Assembly (NCBI GenBank): GCA_902550635.1
Contig: CACCZY010000003.1
Location: forward strand, 1 to 64,000
Direction: 5' to 3'
From: an uncultured Pelagibacteraceae bacterium
GTDB lineage: Bacteria; Pseudomonadota; Alphaproteobacteria; Pelagibacterales; Pelagibacteraceae
DNA: 64,000 bases
Position numbers and translations under genes: made by a program. This document shows, in pieces, positions 22,894 through 33,309 of the stretch. The notes beneath the pieces are model-generated. The model saw nothing but the letters and a program-made list of their open reading frames with translations. It had not been told where the DNA came from and searched no databases. Numbering within the stretch: position 1 is the stretch's first letter; the number at the start of each line of letters is the position of its first letter.

Positions 22894-24366
22894 TTAATTA
22901 GTTAATAAATAATAAGTTAACGAGGACATAAATGCACCTATCAGCCAAGAATAAGTTTGAATAAAATTAAGATTAGGATTCCAAATAGTTGATGCAGCAA
23001 AAATGAAGCCAATTAATATTGAATAAAATGCTTTTATATGCCATCCAGAAGAATAGTAATAATTACCTTCTGTATCTGGAGAGAATATATCTTTATTTAC
23101 AATTAATTTTTTTTTAACAATATAATAATCAATTACCATTACTCCAAATAGTGGACCAAAAAAAGCTGCAATAGTATCAACTATAGACAATATTCCAATT
23201 TTACTTAATATTGATTCCCAAAAAATACCAACAACAAGTCCAACTAAAACTATTATAAAGCCAGAACTATTTAAATTTAAATTTTTGGGTAAAAAATTAA
23301 GTAAAACATTTTGTGTAGGGATATAATTTGCAATTAAATTAGTAGACAAAGAAGCAAATAATATAAATATCAGAGCTGTTGCCGTAAGGTATGAGTTGTT
23401 AAATTTTCCAATTATATCAGCTGGATTTGTTAAAATTCTTTCAATTTGTATATTTCTATTTTCGAAAATAATTTGAGAACCTAAGACAATTATTAATGCA
23501 AAAAGCGAAAACAATAAAAGATTAATTATTAAACTTAAGTTACCTTTAATAATTTCTGAATCATTTTTAACATACCTTGAAAAATCGCCAAAACTTAAAA
23601 TCATTATTGAAAAGTAGGCAAAAATTGTACCTGTTACTGAAAAAAATGGATTAATATTTTGTTTTGTAAATATATTTTCAAAGATAATTATTTCTTTTAA
23701 AACTTGCTTAAGAGCTAAATAATTTTCCGATATAATTATTACTGAAAAAAAAGTTAATCCAAAATAAACGAATAACGCAGAAAATTTTATAAAATTTCTA
23801 TTATTTTTAGAGCCACTAGAAAATATTATGTATTGAAATAATAGAGTTAGAACTAAAGAAAACCAATCTATTAAATTCATTCCCATAAAAAAAAGTAAAA
23901 AATAGTCTTGATCTAAAAAATTTGGCTCAATATTATAAATTAGTATTCTTATTAAATATCCAATTGATTTAGAGATAAAATATGTTTGTACTCCAAACAT
24001 AAAAATTCCAACCAATCCTCTAAACAAAGATATATATTTAGCTCCAGTGATGCCTGTTGAAATTCTTAAAATTACTGGAAATGGTAATCCGTGTTTTTGA
24101 GAAGGCATAGAAATAAAGTTTGCTAAAAAATATACTAACAATGCTGCAACTAATGAACTGCAAAAAACTAAGACGAAACCTATATCATATAAAATATATA
24201 GTGAGGCAATTAAAGAAAAACCAATTATAGATTGTGTGCTATTGGCCCAAACACAAAATAAATCTAGCCAATTCCAATTTTTCTCTTTTGGATTTATCGA
24301 TACAATATTCCAGTTTATGAGGTTTGTTTTATCTTTTTCTTGAATCACATGCTTATAATAAACCAA
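22894..24366 (-). CDS. NCS1-family (cytosine/uracil/allantoin-type) permease
   Basis: About 12 TM; WLDLFCVWANSTQSIIGFSL, PFPVILRISTGITGAKYISLFRG, GDFSRYVKND. Confidence 0.82.
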   Translation of the reverse strand: MVYYKHVIQEKDKTNLINWNIVSINPKEKNWNWLDLFCVWANSTQSIIGFSLIASLYILYDIGFVLVFCSSLVAALLVYFLANFISMPSQKHGLPFPVILRISTGITGAKYISLFRGLVGIFMFGVQTYFISKSIGYLIRILIYNIEPNFLDQDYFLLFFMGMNLIDWFSLVLTLLFQYIIFSSGSKNNRNFIKFSALFVYFGLTFFSVIIISENYLALKQVLKEIIIFENIFTKQNINPFFSVTGTIFAYFSIMILSFGDFSRYVKNDSEIIKGNLSLIINLLLFSLFALIIVLGSQIIFENRNIQIERILTNPADIIGKFNNSYLTATALIFILFASLSTNLIANYIPTQNVLLNFLPKNLNLNSSGFIIVLVGLVVGIFWESILSKIGILSIVDTIAAFFGPLFGVMVIDYYIVKKKLIVNKDIFSPDTEGNYYYSSGWHIKAFYSILIGFIFAASTIWNPNLNFIQTYSWLIGAFMSSLTYYLLTN

Positions 24367-24372
24367 TATAAT

Positions 24373-25707
24373 CTACTGTCCATATAAGACCGTAGGTAAC
24401 CAAAGAACAATTTTTGGAAAAACTATAATTATTATAAGCCCAATTATTTGAAGAACCATAAATTGCATCATTCCTAAGTAAATATCTTTTAAATCCCATT
24501 CAGGAACAACTCCTTTTAAAAAATAGGCCGATAAAGCCACAGGTGGTGACAGCCAGGCGGTTTGAAGATTTACAGCAACCAAAATTGCAAACCAAGTTAA
24601 ATTAAACCCTAGAGCTTCAATTAAAGGTAATATAATTGGAACTATAATCATTACTATTGGAACCCATTCTAAAGGCCATCCTAAAAGAAAAATTACACCC
24701 ATTACAATAGCTAAAATTAAATATTTATTCATTTCTAAAGAAAGTAAAAATTCTGTAAGAAGCATAGGTGTTCCAAGTCTAGCAAAAACTGCACCAAAGA
24801 AATTTGAAGCAGCTACCAAAACCATTATTAAAGCAGATATTTCTAAAGTTTTTACAAGAGCATCTTGAAGTTTTGAAAAAGTTAATTTTTTATAAGCAAG
24901 AGATAATAATAAAGCACCCATAGCACCACAGCCAGCTGCTTCTGTTGGTGTTGCGAAACCTAACAGAATGCTTCCTAGAGCTGAAAAAACTAATGCAGCA
25001 GGAGGAACTAAACCAAGAAAAAATTCTACCCAAACTTCTTTCATACTTGTTGCTCTCATCTCTACTGGTAAAGGTGGTCCTAATTTTGGATTCATCATAC
25101 ATCTAATAGTAGTGTAAGCTGCGTATAAACTAGCAAGTAGAATTCCTGGAAAAATTGCTGCTGCAAATAAATCAATTACAGGAATTTCCATTATTGGACC
25201 CATGACTACAAGCATAATACTTGGTGGAATTAATATTCCTAGAGTACCACCTGCAGTAATAGTACCTGCGGCTAATCTTACATTATATCCTGATCTATTC
25301 ATTGATTTTGCAGCCATAATTCCTAAAATTGTAACTGATGCACCTACTATTCCTGTGGCCGCTGCAAATATTACTGAAACAAAAAGTACAGCATAATATA
25401 AAGACCCTCTAACTTTGGCTAACATTAATTGGAATGCTGAAAATAATCTTTCCATTAATCCAGCTTGTTCCATCATTATACCCATAAAGACAAAAAGTGG
25501 TACGGCGGCTAGAGTTTGTTCGGTCATAACCATCGAAAACTGCAAGGTCATTAGATAAAAAACAAGTTTTCCAAAACCTAAATAGCCAAAAACAAAACCT
25601 AAAAATATTAAAGTAAAAGAAATTGGAAAACCAACAAATATAGAAAAAAGCATTACACCAATTAAAATAAAACCTAATATGGCTGGGTCAATTAATTCAG
25701 CAATCAT
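24373..25707 (-). CDS. dctM: TRAP transporter large permease
   Basis: PLFVFMGIMMEQAGL, GGTLGILIPPSIMLVVMG, ATPTEAAGCGAMGALLLSL. Confidence 0.93.
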   Translation of the reverse strand: MIAELIDPAILGFILIGVMLFSIFVGFPISFTLIFLGFVFGYLGFGKLVFYLMTLQFSMVMTEQTLAAVPLFVFMGIMMEQAGLMERLFSAFQLMLAKVRGSLYYAVLFVSVIFAAATGIVGASVTILGIMAAKSMNRSGYNVRLAAGTITAGGTLGILIPPSIMLVVMGPIMEIPVIDLFAAAIFPGILLASLYAAYTTIRCMMNPKLGPPLPVEMRATSMKEVWVEFFLGLVPPAALVFSALGSILLGFATPTEAAGCGAMGALLLSLAYKKLTFSKLQDALVKTLEISALIMVLVAASNFFGAVFARLGTPMLLTEFLLSLEMNKYLILAIVMGVIFLLGWPLEWVPIVMIIVPIILPLIEALGFNLTWFAILVAVNLQTAWLSPPVALSAYFLKGVVPEWDLKDIYLGMMQFMVLQIIGLIIIIVFPKIVLWLPTVLYGQ

Positions 25708-26315
25708 TGATTACCTGGCCACTTTCCTTTAGTCATAGCATAATAGCTTTTAAATAATTCTGAAATTCCTTGTATTAATAAAAAAACAATACCAAACCAT
25801 AAACATGATTTTATTGGCCACATGTACGGCATCCAAGTAGTATCCATTCCTCTTTCTCCTCTCATAATTGACTCTTGGAGGAATCCAGTTGTCATATAAA
25901 GAAATACGATTAGTCCTGGAAAATAAAATAAAATATATAAAACAAAATCAATTAATCCTTGATTTTTAACTTTAAAATTTCTGTACAAAAAGTCTGCTCT
26001 TATATGAACTCCTTTTGAGAGTGCATAACCTGCACCTAACATGAATAAAGCTCCATACAAAAATCGGCTCATATCATATGCCCAAATTGTAGGGGCTAAA
26101 AATAATTTTCTAGCAATAACTTCATAGGTCATTGCAATAATTAATGGCATTAAAATCCAACAAACTATATTACCTGTTATCTTGCTAAATTTATCAATTG
26201 AAGTAATAGCTTTCGCCATCCACTTAGGCATATCTTCAGGCATTTTACCTGATCCACCTCGCCTTTCAGCAATCATTTCATCTGAAATATCTAGTCTACC
26301 TGGTTCTTTTGTCAT
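25704..26315 (-). CDS. dctQ: TRAP transporter small permease
   Basis: Four-TM DctQ-like; between DctM and DctP. Confidence 0.9.
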   Translation of the reverse strand: MTKEPGRLDISDEMIAERRGGSGKMPEDMPKWMAKAITSIDKFSKITGNIVCWILMPLIIAMTYEVIARKLFLAPTIWAYDMSRFLYGALFMLGAGYALSKGVHIRADFLYRNFKVKNQGLIDFVLYILFYFPGLIVFLYMTTGFLQESIMRGERGMDTTWMPYMWPIKSCLWFGIVFLLIQGISELFKSYYAMTKGKWPGNQ

Positions 26316-26330
26316 AATGCCTTATAAAAA

Positions 26331-26360
26331 AATAAAGCGGACCTTAAAGTCCGCTTTATT
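26331..26360 (-). terminator. Strong hairpin between dctP and dctQ (attenuator/processing stem)
   Basis: AATAAAGCGGAC-cttaaa-GTCCGCTTTATT, perfect 12-bp stem. Confidence 0.75.
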
Positions 26361-26393
26361 CTAATTTTATTATAGTTTTGTATTAAAACTATA

Positions 26394-27488
26394 TTACTTC
26401 AATGTCGCTGCGTGAGCCATTCCTAGCTTAGCATTAGACATTTGAGCACCACTCCAGAATGGAACAGCTATATCAGCAAAAGCTTTTTGGGAGTCCCAAA
26501 CTTTTTTGAAAAATGCATTTTTTGCTGCATTTTTGTTTAAAGTAGCTTTAGCTGCTGCCATATACTCCTTAAAATAATCTGTAGGAGTATCTTCTAGTAT
26601 AACACCATGCTTAGTTGTTAACTCAGCAAGAGCTTTACCGTTTTCATATATTCTGTAGCTTAATGATTTTGCTAAAGATGCATTAGCTGCAACTTCAAGA
26701 GATTTTTTCTCATGATCAGTTAAACCTTTGTACGTTTTTCCAGTCATGTAAAAATCAGCATTAACCACTACTTGGTGTAAGCCTTGCAAGTAATAGTGTT
26801 TTAGAACTTTATAAAAACCAAATACTAAATCAGGTTTCGGACAACACCATTCAGCAGCATCGATTGTTCCTGCTTGAAGAGCTGGAAGAATATCTCCGCC
26901 TCCCATAGCTACTGAAGCAATACCAATGTCTTTATAAGTTTGTCCTGGAATTCCTGGAGGAGTTCTGAATTTATATGTTCTGAAATCATCCATATTTTTG
27001 ATTTGTTTTGGAAACCAACCTAAAGCTTCTGGTCCAACTGGTTGAAGCATAAATCCTTTTATGTCTCTTCCCATTTCTGACCATAATTGATCGTATAGTT
27101 CTTTTCCACCACCGTATTGGAACCATGATAGGAATGCTAAGTTATCAATTCCTACTCCAGCTCCTGCTACCGGCGAACCAAATAACATTGCTGCTGGATG
27201 ATCACCTGACCAATAGTGCGTCCAAGCAAATCCACAATCGATTAAACCTTTATCAACAGCATCTAGTGTTTCTTTAACACCAACAACTGTTCCTGCAGGC
27301 ATGATTTCAAATTTTAATGAGCCTCCTGTTAAAGCAGTAACTGTGTCTGTAAAGTCTTTTAACATTACAACTTCATCAGCTTTTGCACTGATAACAGTTT
27401 GGCACTTTAATGTTTTTGCTGCATTAGCATTAGTAATAAAACCAAAAACTAAAACTGAAGCAAAAAGCATTGAAATGATTTTTTTCAT
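26394..27488 (-). CDS. dctP: TRAP transporter substrate-binding protein (TakP/DctP-like)
   Basis: Signal peptide; YKFRTPPGIPGQTYKDIGIASVAMGGGDILPALQAGTIDAAEWCCPKPD. Confidence 0.92.
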   Translation of the reverse strand: MKKIISMLFASVLVFGFITNANAAKTLKCQTVISAKADEVVMLKDFTDTVTALTGGSLKFEIMPAGTVVGVKETLDAVDKGLIDCGFAWTHYWSGDHPAAMLFGSPVAGAGVGIDNLAFLSWFQYGGGKELYDQLWSEMGRDIKGFMLQPVGPEALGWFPKQIKNMDDFRTYKFRTPPGIPGQTYKDIGIASVAMGGGDILPALQAGTIDAAEWCCPKPDLVFGFYKVLKHYYLQGLHQVVVNADFYMTGKTYKGLTDHEKKSLEVAANASLAKSLSYRIYENGKALAELTTKHGVILEDTPTDYFKEYMAAAKATLNKNAAKNAFFKKVWDSQKAFADIAVPFWSGAQMSNAKLGMAHAATLK

Positions 27489-27623
27489 TATTTTCCCTTT
27501 TTGTTAGTTAAATTTAACGGGCGCATCAAACCAGAAAAAGCAATTTGATACAAGTGACAACTAGCGAATATGAGTGTAAAAAACAATAAATAATGATTGT
27601 TAAAAAAAACAATTCAACTAGAA

Positions 27624-29234
27624 ATGGAAAATTTTGATTATATTATTGTTGGGGCTGGTTCAGCAGGATGTGTTTTAGCTAATAGACTTTCAGCAAATCC
27701 TAAAAATAAAGTTCTTTTAATAGAAGCTGGTGGAAAAGATACTTATCCATGGATACATATTCCAGTAGGTTATTTTAAAACAATGCATAATCCTAAAGTT
27801 GACTGGTGCTTTAAAACTGAACCAGATGAAACCATGAATAATAGATCAATAAGATATCCAAGAGGAAAAACTTTAGGTGGAAGTTCTTCAATTAATGGAC
27901 TTTTATGGATTAGAGGTCAAAAAGAAGATTACGATATATGGAGGCAGTTAGGTAACACTGGTTGGGGTTGGAATGATGTTTTGCCTTATTTTTTGAAGTC
28001 GGAAAATAATGAATTAGGTAAAAGTGAATTTCATAATGACAGTGGACCGATCAGCGTTGCAAATAAAAAAATAAATTTAAAGTTACTAGATGAATTTCAA
28101 AATGCTGCTGAAGAGTATGGAATTCCTAAAACAATTGATTTTAATACAGGGGATAATTTTGGAATTGGATTTTTTCAGTTCACTACAAATTTTAATAAAG
28201 TTGGATTAAAGTTAAGATGTAGTGCTGCTAAGGGCTATTTAAATCCAGTAAAAAAAAGATCTAATTTAAAAATTATAGTAAATGCTCATGTACAAAAAAT
28301 AAATTTTGAAGAAAAAAAAACTACAGGAGTAAGTTATTATACTGGTGATAAATTAAATACAGTAAATGCAAAAAAAGAAGTAATCTTATCTGCTGGCTCA
28401 ATTGGTTCTCCACATATTTTGCAAGTTTCTGGAATAGGAGAAAGTCATAAACTTAAAAATTTTGGAATAGAAGTTATACAAGAATTGAATGGTGTTGGTA
28501 AAAATTTACAGGATCATTTAATGTTTCGACCGGTTTACAAAGTGAAAAATTTAAAATCTCTGAATCGAAAAGTTGAAAGTTTATTTGGTAGATTTTTAAT
28601 GGGACTTGAATATATTCTTAATCAAAGTGGTCCTGTTACTATGGGGGCTAGCCAGGTATGTGGTTTTGTAAAAAGTGATGCCTCTCGATCTACTCCTAAT
28701 TTACAATTTCATGTTTCGCCTGTTAGTACAGATATATTAGGTGTTACACCAATGCATGATTTTGAAGGAATTACTCCAACAGTGGCAAATATAAGACCTA
28801 CAAGCAGAGGTGAAATAAATATAGTGAGTAACGACAGTAGAGTTTATCCTAAAATCAAAATGAATTATTTGTCTACTGATGAAGATAGAAAAGTTGCAGC
28901 TCAAGGTTTAAAAATAGTTAGAAAAATAATGTTAGAAACTGAAACTTTTAAAAAATATGAGCCTGAGGAATATAGACCTGGAGTTCATATTACAGAAGAT
29001 GAAGAATTAGTTAAAGCAGGTGCAGATTTTACTCAGACAATTTTTCATCCTGTTGGAACTTGTAAAATGGGTAATGATGATATGGCAGTTGTTGATGATT
29101 CTTTAAAAGTAAGAGGAATTCAAAATTTAAGAGTAATCGATGCATCAATCATGCCTAACATTACTTCTGGTAATACTAATGCTCCTACAATTATGATTGC
29201 TGAAAAGGGTGCTGATATGATATTGAACGGATAA
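27624..29234 (+). CDS. GMC-family FAD oxidoreductase (choline dehydrogenase-like)
   Basis: MENFDYIIVGAGSAGCVLANRLS, GKTLGGSSSINGLLWIRGQ, HPVGTCKMG. Track ORF begins at a TTG at 27597; ATG at 27624 is more likely. Confidence 0.9.
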   Translation: MENFDYIIVGAGSAGCVLANRLSANPKNKVLLIEAGGKDTYPWIHIPVGYFKTMHNPKVDWCFKTEPDETMNNRSIRYPRGKTLGGSSSINGLLWIRGQKEDYDIWRQLGNTGWGWNDVLPYFLKSENNELGKSEFHNDSGPISVANKKINLKLLDEFQNAAEEYGIPKTIDFNTGDNFGIGFFQFTTNFNKVGLKLRCSAAKGYLNPVKKRSNLKIIVNAHVQKINFEEKKTTGVSYYTGDKLNTVNAKKEVILSAGSIGSPHILQVSGIGESHKLKNFGIEVIQELNGVGKNLQDHLMFRPVYKVKNLKSLNRKVESLFGRFLMGLEYILNQSGPVTMGASQVCGFVKSDASRSTPNLQFHVSPVSTDILGVTPMHDFEGITPTVANIRPTSRGEINIVSNDSRVYPKIKMNYLSTDEDRKVAAQGLKIVRKIMLETETFKKYEPEEYRPGVHITEDEELVKAGADFTQTIFHPVGTCKMGNDDMAVVDDSLKVRGIQNLRVIDASIMPNITSGNTNAPTIMIAEKGADMILNG

Positions 29235-29812
29235 TGTTATCCGAACAAATCGTAATATTTATCCAAATAGTTTTAATAGATTTAGTATTAGCAGGTGATA
29301 ATGCGATTATTATAGGAATGGTTGCCTCACAATTCCCTATTGAACAAAGAAAAAAAATTATTTTCTGGGGCATTAGTGGAGCAGTTGTTTTAAGGATAAT
29401 ACTTACTTTATTAACTGCTTATCTATTACAAATCAAAGGATTAAGATTAATTGGTGGATTAGCATTACTTTATATAGTTTATAAACTTTATGTAGATGTA
29501 ATTAAAAAACAATCAGATGAAAATCACAATATAAAAGTTGATAATTCTAGTTTTTTTAAAGCAATAAGCACTGTTTTAATTGCAGATTTTACGATGAGTT
29601 TAGATAATGTTTTGGGTGTAGCTGGAGCAGCTAAAGATCATTATTTCCTATTAATTTTTGGTTTGCTTTTATCAATTGCGATTATGGCTGTTGGAGCTAC
29701 ATTAATATCTGGCTGGATTAAAAAATATAGGTGGATTGCATGGCTTGGATTAATTGCAATACTGGTTGTTGCTATTGAATTGATTTATACTGATATAAAG
29801 TTATTCATATAA
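29234..29812 (+). CDS. TerC/YjbE-family integral membrane protein
   Basis: VLIDLVLAGDNAIIIGM, DFTMSLDNVLGVAGAA. Confidence 0.9.
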   Translation: MLSEQIVIFIQIVLIDLVLAGDNAIIIGMVASQFPIEQRKKIIFWGISGAVVLRIILTLLTAYLLQIKGLRLIGGLALLYIVYKLYVDVIKKQSDENHNIKVDNSSFFKAISTVLIADFTMSLDNVLGVAGAAKDHYFLLIFGLLLSIAIMAVGATLISGWIKKYRWIAWLGLIAILVVAIELIYTDIKLFI

Positions 29813-29817
29813 GTAAT

Positions 29818-30585
29818 ATGTATTTAAAAAAATATAATTTAAAAAATAAAATTGCTTTGGTCACAGGTGCTGGTAAAGGTCTAGGTAAAGCTTGTGCTAT
29901 TGCATTAGCTGAAGCTGGTGCTAACCTTTTAATAGTTAGTAGAACAAAAAAAGATTTAAATCAGGTTTCAAAAATAATTAAAAAATTTAAGGTAAAATGT
30001 AAGTCTTACGTTTGTGATATTACTAATTATAATCAAATAAAATCAATAGTTAATCAACAACAAAGAATTGATATTCTGGTAAATAATGCTGGAAACAACA
30101 TTCCTGAACATTTTACAAAGGTTAAAACTAAAAACATGGAATATTTAGTTAAGATAAACACTATTGCAGCTTTTAATGTAGCCCAACTGTGCGCATTAAA
30201 AATGATAAATCTTAAAAATAGAAAAAAAATTGGTGCTTCAATTATAAATATGTCTTCACAAATGGGTCATGTGGGAGGACCAATAAGAAGTGTTTATAAT
30301 ATGAACAAATGGGGTCTAGAAGGATTAACAAAAGGTATGGCTGTAGATTTGGCAAAATACAATATAAGAGTTAATACAGTCGCCCCTACTTTTGTTGTAA
30401 CACCAATGACTAAAAAATTCTTAAAAAATAAAAAATTTAGAAAAGAAACATTGAATAATATACCTTTAGGCAGGTTTGCAGAAATGTCAGAAATAGCATC
30501 AACAGTTGTATTTTTAGCGTCTGACGCAGCTTCAATGATTCATGGAACTTCTATATTAGTAGATGGCGGATGGACTGCAAAATAA
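29818..30585 (+). CDS. Short-chain dehydrogenase/reductase
   Basis: ALVTGAGKGLGKACAIALAEAGA, NNAGNN, YNMNKWGLEGLTKGMA. Confidence 0.92.
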   Translation: MYLKKYNLKNKIALVTGAGKGLGKACAIALAEAGANLLIVSRTKKDLNQVSKIIKKFKVKCKSYVCDITNYNQIKSIVNQQQRIDILVNNAGNNIPEHFTKVKTKNMEYLVKINTIAAFNVAQLCALKMINLKNRKKIGASIINMSSQMGHVGGPIRSVYNMNKWGLEGLTKGMAVDLAKYNIRVNTVAPTFVVTPMTKKFLKNKKFRKETLNNIPLGRFAEMSEIASTVVFLASDAASMIHGTSILVDGGWTAK

Positions 30586-31376
30586 TTAAGTTTTTTTTAT
30601 TAATTTTTTTTATTTCCTTTAAATCTTATTCGGTTGAGTTTAAGGGTAAATTTATCCAAGGACATTACATAATAGGTAAAACTGATCCAAATTCTACTGT
30701 TAGGATAGATAAAAGAAAAGTGAAAATTACTAAAGATGGATATTTTGCGTTTGGGTTAGATAGAGAAAGAAAATATGATGTTGTAATTCAAATTGAAAAA
30801 GATGGAAACACAAATAAAGTTATTAAGAAAGTTCAAAAAAGAAAATATAATATTCAAAGAATTGATGGATTGGAGGAAAAAAAAGTTACTCCGCCAGAAG
30901 AAGTCTATGCAAGAATTAAAAAAGAAAATAAACTTATAGCTATAGCAAGAGAAATAAATTCTGATTTAGATTTTTTTAAGGATAAATTCATTTTACCTTT
31001 AGAAAATGCAATAATCACTGGTGTCTATGGAAGTCAAAGAATATTAAATGGCAAACCTCGTTGGCCGCATTATGGAATTGATTTTGCAGGTGATCTTGGA
31101 ACACCTATTAAAGCAATGGCTGATGGTATTGTAACTTTGGCAGAAAATGATTTGTATTTTACAGGTGCGACTTTAATTTTTGATCATGGTCATGGAATTT
31201 CAACTTTGTATATGCATTTAGATGAAATCTTCATTGAAAAAGGTGATATTGTAAAACAAGGAGATATCATTGGAACAGTTGGTTCAAGTGGTAGATCAAC
31301 AGGTCCTCATTTAGATGTAAGATTAAACTGGTTTGGAACTAGATTAGATCCAGCGACTGTATTAGATATCAACTAA
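30570..31376 (+). CDS. M23-family (LytM) metallopeptidase
   Basis: HYGIDFAGDLGTPIKAMADGIVTLAE, GHGISTLYMHLDE, GRSTGPHLDVRLNW. Confidence 0.9.
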   Translation: MDCKIIKFFLLIFFISFKSYSVEFKGKFIQGHYIIGKTDPNSTVRIDKRKVKITKDGYFAFGLDRERKYDVVIQIEKDGNTNKVIKKVQKRKYNIQRIDGLEEKKVTPPEEVYARIKKENKLIAIAREINSDLDFFKDKFILPLENAIITGVYGSQRILNGKPRWPHYGIDFAGDLGTPIKAMADGIVTLAENDLYFTGATLIFDHGHGISTLYMHLDEIFIEKGDIVKQGDIIGTVGSSGRSTGPHLDVRLNWFGTRLDPATVLDIN

Positions 31377-32527
31377 TGGGTCTGCATTTTTCAAAAGAAG
31401 AATTTAAATCAAGAAAATTAAAAGTTTTAAATTCAATGAAGAAGGAGAATATTGATGCTCTACTAATGTTTAGACAAGAGTCTATGTATTGGCTAACTGG
31501 TTATGACACATTTGGATATGTTTTTTTTCAAACTTTGATTTTAGATCAAAAAGGAAATATTATTTTGTTAACTAGAGCCCCGGATTTAAGACAAGCACAA
31601 AATACTTCTAATATTGAAGATATAAGAATTTGGATCGATAAAAATCAATCTAATCCAACTAATGATCTTAAAGTTATTTTAGATGAATTAAACCTCAAAG
31701 GAAAAAAATTAGGAGTTGAGTATGAAGCTTATGGTTTAACTGGAAGAAATGCTTTAAGAATTAATAAATCTTTAGAAAATTATTGTTTAATAGAAGATAA
31801 ATCAGAATTAATAACAAAACTTAGAGTAGTTAAATCAAAAGAAGAAATCGTATATGTAAGAAAAAGTGCAGAGCTTGCAGATAAAGCATTAGATGAAGTT
31901 TGGAAACACGCAAAAGCAGGAATCAGTGAATCTAAAATATTAGCAGAAATGAATAAAGTTATATTTGAAGGAGGTGGAGATTATCCTGCTAACGAATTTA
32001 TAATTGGCTCAGGTAAGAATGCACTTCTATGTAGATATCAAGCAGAAAAACAAATTTTAAATAATCCAGATCAACTAACAATCGAATGGGCTGGCACTTA
32101 CAGACATTATCATTCAGCAATGTTTAGAACTATTCCTATTGGTAAAGCAAATCCTAAGCATTATAAAATGCATGAAGCCTGTATAGAAGCATTAAAGAAC
32201 TGCGAAAATAAATTAAAGCCAGGAAATAAAGTTGGGGAAGTTTTTGATATGCACGCCAAAACGTTTGATAATCTTGGTTATAATAAAGCTAGAATGAATG
32301 CTTGTGGTTATTCTTTAGGAGCTACTTTTGCTCCAAATTGGATGGACTGGCCAATGCTTTATACTGGAAATCCATACATAATAGAACCTGGTAATGTTTT
32401 TTTTATACATATGATTCTTATGGATTCAGAAAATCAATTAGCAATGAATTTAGGTGAAACTTATCTTGTAACAAAAAATGGAAATCAAAGATTAGGAAAA
32501 CAAAAACTTGATTTGGTAATAATTTAA
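31376..32527 (+). CDS. M24/creatinase-fold hydrolase (ectoine hydrolase / creatinase-like)
   Basis: Pita-bread fold features; first metal-ligand segment altered (TIEWAGTYRHYHSAMFRT). Confidence 0.75.
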   Translation: MGLHFSKEEFKSRKLKVLNSMKKENIDALLMFRQESMYWLTGYDTFGYVFFQTLILDQKGNIILLTRAPDLRQAQNTSNIEDIRIWIDKNQSNPTNDLKVILDELNLKGKKLGVEYEAYGLTGRNALRINKSLENYCLIEDKSELITKLRVVKSKEEIVYVRKSAELADKALDEVWKHAKAGISESKILAEMNKVIFEGGGDYPANEFIIGSGKNALLCRYQAEKQILNNPDQLTIEWAGTYRHYHSAMFRTIPIGKANPKHYKMHEACIEALKNCENKLKPGNKVGEVFDMHAKTFDNLGYNKARMNACGYSLGATFAPNWMDWPMLYTGNPYIIEPGNVFFIHMILMDSENQLAMNLGETYLVTKNGNQRLGKQKLDLVII

Positions 32528-32552
32528 CCAACCTTTACGTGATAACAAATTA

Positions 32553-33113
32553 CTACAGTGATAGTAAAATTTGATGTTTAGTTTCGTTAAGAACTTTATA
32601 TTTTTTTTCTTTTAAAAAATCTAAAGATAATTTTGTTTTATCTCCTTTATCATCAAGTAAAATTAAAGAATTTAAGTTTAATAAGTTTATTGCATTTGAA
32701 ATTTCTTTAAGTTGATGGTTTGATGCATCTGCAAATTGTCCGTCTAATGAATCTAAATATAAAAAATCTATTTTATTTCTAAAATTTTTTAAAAAATTTA
32801 CACTATCGTCATTTACAAAAGTAACATAATCATTTTTATTTCCAATAAATTTTCTAGCATTATCTAAATTTTTTTTACTAATATCACATGTGTAAAGATG
32901 TCCATTAGTGAATTTTACATAATCGGAAAATATCATAGTGCTCATTCCATCATTCCAATTTTTTTTAACAAAAAAAAAAAGTTTTTGTTTGCCTCTTGAA
33001 ACTCCCGTTTCAACTAAAATTTTATGATTTCTTTTGTGTGCTTCCTTCAAAGCAAACTTAAATGAATCAAATCTAAAATTCTTGGGATGATTGTAATCTT
33101 CAATAAAATTCAT
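32553..33113 (-). CDS. Class I SAM methyltransferase-like protein
   Basis: ILVETGVSRGK, HLYTCDISKKNLDNARKF, IDFLYLDSLD. Confidence 0.5.
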   Translation of the reverse strand: MNFIEDYNHPKNFRFDSFKFALKEAHKRNHKILVETGVSRGKQKLFFFVKKNWNDGMSTMIFSDYVKFTNGHLYTCDISKKNLDNARKFIGNKNDYVTFVNDDSVNFLKNFRNKIDFLYLDSLDGQFADASNHQLKEISNAINLLNLNSLILLDDKGDKTKLSLDFLKEKKYKVLNETKHQILLSL

Positions 33114-33307
33114 TTAGATTTGCTAATTTCTTTCTTGCAGTATTCAAATGCATCTTCTTTATTAAGTTTAGATGATTTTTTTGTTTGATATAAAATACAA
33201 GCTGACATTGATCTTTTAAAATTATAATCACTATATTTTTTACTTACAAAAACTAAAGCTAATATCAATCCTACAAAAAATAACATATTTTTTAAATTTT
33301 TTTTCAT
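33110..33307 (-). CDS. Small TM-anchored hypothetical protein
   Basis: 65 aa, N-terminal TM; coupled to its neighbours. Confidence 0.55.
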   Translation of the reverse strand: MKKNLKNMLFFVGLILALVFVSKKYSDYNFKRSMSACILYQTKKSSKLNKEDAFEYCKKEISKSK

Positions 33308-33309
33308 TT

